Origin: Anaerolineales bacterium
GTDB taxonomy: Bacteria; Chloroflexota; Anaerolineae; 4572-78; J111
Assembly (NCBI GenBank): GCA_020634935.1
Contig: JACKAT010000037.1
Span: 1 to 51,327 of the forward strand
DNA: 51,327 nt
Direction of reading: 5' to 3'
Shown: piece after piece, positions 50,098-51,327 of the stretch
Numbering within the stretch: the stretch's first letter is position 1
Layout of the letters: the number at the start of each line of letters is the position of its first letter
Translations under genes and position numbers: made by a program
Notes under the pieces: generated by a model
Database searches by the model: none
The model's input: only the letters and a program-made list of their open reading frames with translations
What the model was told of the DNA's origin: nothing

Positions 50098-50529
50098 ATG
50101 CCCTCATTCGCGACAAGCTGGTGGTTTTATGCGCTGCTGGCGGCGATGTTCGCCGCGCTGACGACGATATTCGGCAAGATAGGGGTGGAGGAGGTTAGCT
50201 CGGATCTGGCGACAGCAATCCGCACCGTGATTATTCTGCTGCTGGCCTGGGGGATCGTGTTCGCCCGGCGCGAGCAGGTGCAGCTCGCCACGATTTCGCA
50301 GCGAACGCTGCTATTTTTGGTGCTGTCCGGCCTGGCGACCGGGGCCTCGTGGTTGTTCTACTTTCGCGCCTTGCAGTTAGGCAACGCCTCCTGGGTCGCG
50401 CCGCTCGATAAGCTGAGCCTGGTCTTTATTCTGATCCTGTCCGTGCTGTTTTTGGGTGATCCGTTTACCTGGAAGGTCATCGTCGGCTCGCTGCTGATTG
50501 TGGCCGGGACGCTGATGTTTACGCTGTAA
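50098..50529 (+). CDS. Half-size EamA-domain transporter (143 aa)
   Basis: A single EamA unit of about five helices: WWFYALLAAMFAALTTIFGK, RTVIILLLAWGIVFARRE, WLFYFRALQLGNASWVAPLD and VIVGSLLIVAGTLMFTL. Half-size members probably dimerise to form a carrier. AAAGGAG lies 7 nt before the ATG. Divergent from the AraC gene. Substrate unknown. Confidence 0.85.
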   Translation: MPSFATSWWFYALLAAMFAALTTIFGKIGVEEVSSDLATAIRTVIILLLAWGIVFARREQVQLATISQRTLLFLVLSGLATGASWLFYFRALQLGNASWVAPLDKLSLVFILILSVLFLGDPFTWKVIVGSLLIVAGTLMFTL

Positions 50530-50536
50530 AAGTCGG

Positions 50537-50597
50537 GGAGCGACAAAGCTTGCTTTGTCTTAACTTGGCTTTGACACAAAGCAAGCTTTGTTGCTCC
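50537..50597. repeat. GGAGCG...GCTCC palindromic repeat, copy 3
   Basis: GGAGCGACAAAGCTTGCTTTGT and ACACAAAGCAAGCTTTGTTGCTCC pair around a short centre, just after the small EamA gene, and could act as its transcription end. Same family as 3409 and 46737. Confidence 0.8.
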
Positions 50598-50654
50598 AAG
50601 TTGCGCCCTCCTAGCGAGCAACGGTTCTTCACACGGCTCAACCAGCTTGGCCAT

Positions 50655-51327
50655 TCAGGCGTTTGGTTGCTCTATGGGGATAATTGGCAAGGTAATAGTA
50701 AAGGTGCTCCCTTGTTCGATGTGGCTGGCTAAGGTGATTTGGCCCCCCATTATGGTGGTTAGCTGCTTGACAATGGACAACCCTAACCCCGCCCCACCGT
50801 GCAGGCGAGTAATAGAGCCATCGACCTGGCCAAATGGCTCAAAGATACGGTCCTGCGCTTCCGGGGAGATGCCATAACCGGTATCGGACACCCGCATCGC
50901 CCAGTGATGCGCGTCAGGGTGATAGATATCCACCCGTATCTCGCCGGTATCGGTGAATTTGATGGCGTTACCGACTAAGTTGAGCATAATTTGCTGCAGC
51001 CGAGTTAGATCGCCTGACAGGGTTGGTAACAGGTCCGGCGCAAGCGAGCGGGTTAAAGTTAACCCTTTATTACGGGCCAGGGGTTCTAAGGTGGTTAGGG
51101 GACCATCGATAATCGCTGTAGGCGCAAAGTAGCTGATTTTTAGCTTTAATTGCCCGGCTTCAAGTTGGGCCTGGTCGATTAGTTCGCTCACCAGCCGGGT
51201 TTGATAGAGGGTGCTATCAATAATGTCGTGGACAGGTTTCAGTTGTTTCTCGGTCATCGGGCCATATTGGCCCATTTGTAGCAGCTCGGCAAAGCCTAAA
51301 ATCGCATTCAGCGGCGTACGGAGTTCG
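50655..51327 (-). CDS. Sensor histidine kinase, 5'-truncated by the window edge
   Basis: The C-terminal ~224 residues of a HisKA histidine kinase. At the window end the frame reads ELRTPLNAILGFAELLQ, the dimerisation box directly after the phosphoacceptor His, which is just outside. The ATPase domain shows QQIMLNLVGNAIKFTDTGEI (N box), VSDTGYGISPEAQDRIFEPF (G1/F box) and GGAGLGLSIVKQLTTIMGGQ (G2). The input domains lie beyond the window. No adjacent response regulator is visible. Confidence 0.9.
   Translation of the reverse strand, partial: ELRTPLNAILGFAELLQMGQYGPMTEKQLKPVHDIIDSTLYQTRLVSELIDQAQLEAGQLKLKISYFAPTAIIDGPLTTLEPLARNKGLTLTRSLAPDLLPTLSGDLTRLQQIMLNLVGNAIKFTDTGEIRVDIYHPDAHHWAMRVSDTGYGISPEAQDRIFEPFGQVDGSITRLHGGAGLGLSIVKQLTTIMGGQITLASHIEQGSTFTITLPIIPIEQPNA

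Overview
The window looks like a piece of a large, repeat-rich chromosome from a Chloroflexota bacterium, probably Anaerolineae-like (inference from gene families only; there is no rRNA or tRNA). The pointers are a MalT-type LuxR regulator, XRE-STAND and XRE-kinase-nSTAND-WD40 proteins, a class III cyclase-ATPase-TPR protein, an HU-like DUF4469-type protein, DUF4242 and DUF3105 proteins, and a YprA/YprB (MrfA/MrfB) type helicase and nuclease. There is no phage, plasmid, CRISPR or complete insertion sequence.

Layout. 0.2-0.9 kb: nucleotidyltransferase/HEPN toxin-antitoxin pair. 1-3.1 kb: cyclase-family protein and YprB-like exonuclease. 3.5-11.2 kb: a leftward block with a glycosyltransferase, a MalT-like regulator, a small conserved protein, a membrane serine hydrolase and a lipoprotein with an alpha/beta-hydrolase fold that has lost its catalytic Ser and His. 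The glycosyltransferase and serine hydrolase share one promoter/operator block. 11.2-12.8 kb: gene-free, strongly structured and repetitive DNA. 12.8-17.4 kb: YprA-like helicase with an embedded HNH motif, then a GAF histidine kinase. 18.2-23 kb: MFS transporter and a cyclase-ATPase-TPR gene split by a small mobile element. 23-28.1 kb: DUF3105 protein, a DsbA-like oxidoreductase with in-frame UGA at the first CXXC cysteine, a membrane PP2C phosphatase coupled to an orphan solute-binding lipoprotein, and lspA. 28.5-32.4 kb: operon of methyltransferase, MFS-HEAT fusion and sugar nucleotidyltransferase. 32.9-42.2 kb: DHH phosphoesterase, small proteins, duplicated DUF4242 genes, an XRE-STAND regulator, an HU-like protein and a secreted beta-helix protein. 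42.3-46.6 kb: an XRE-kinase-nSTAND-WD40 gene with a deleted kinase C-lobe and a frameshift. 47-51.3 kb: damaged toxin-antitoxin pair, two EamA transporters flanking an AraC regulator, and a partial histidine kinase.

The two strongest observations are (1) the candidate selenocysteine-containing DsbA-like protein with a SECIS-like hairpin 29 nt after the UGA, and (2) an apparently undescribed ~130-bp non-autonomous inverted-repeat element present at about ten loci, with 7-bp target duplications visible at four intact copies. One copy splits the cyclase gene and others lie in promoters and leaders. At least four other dispersed palindromic repeat families, three tandem arrays (42, 23 and ~9 bp) and repeat-derived insertions inside coding linkers show a genome heavily reshaped by small repeats. 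Several genes are damaged by deletion or single-base frameshift; the frameshifts lie at or near short homopolymers, so sequencing error must be excluded.
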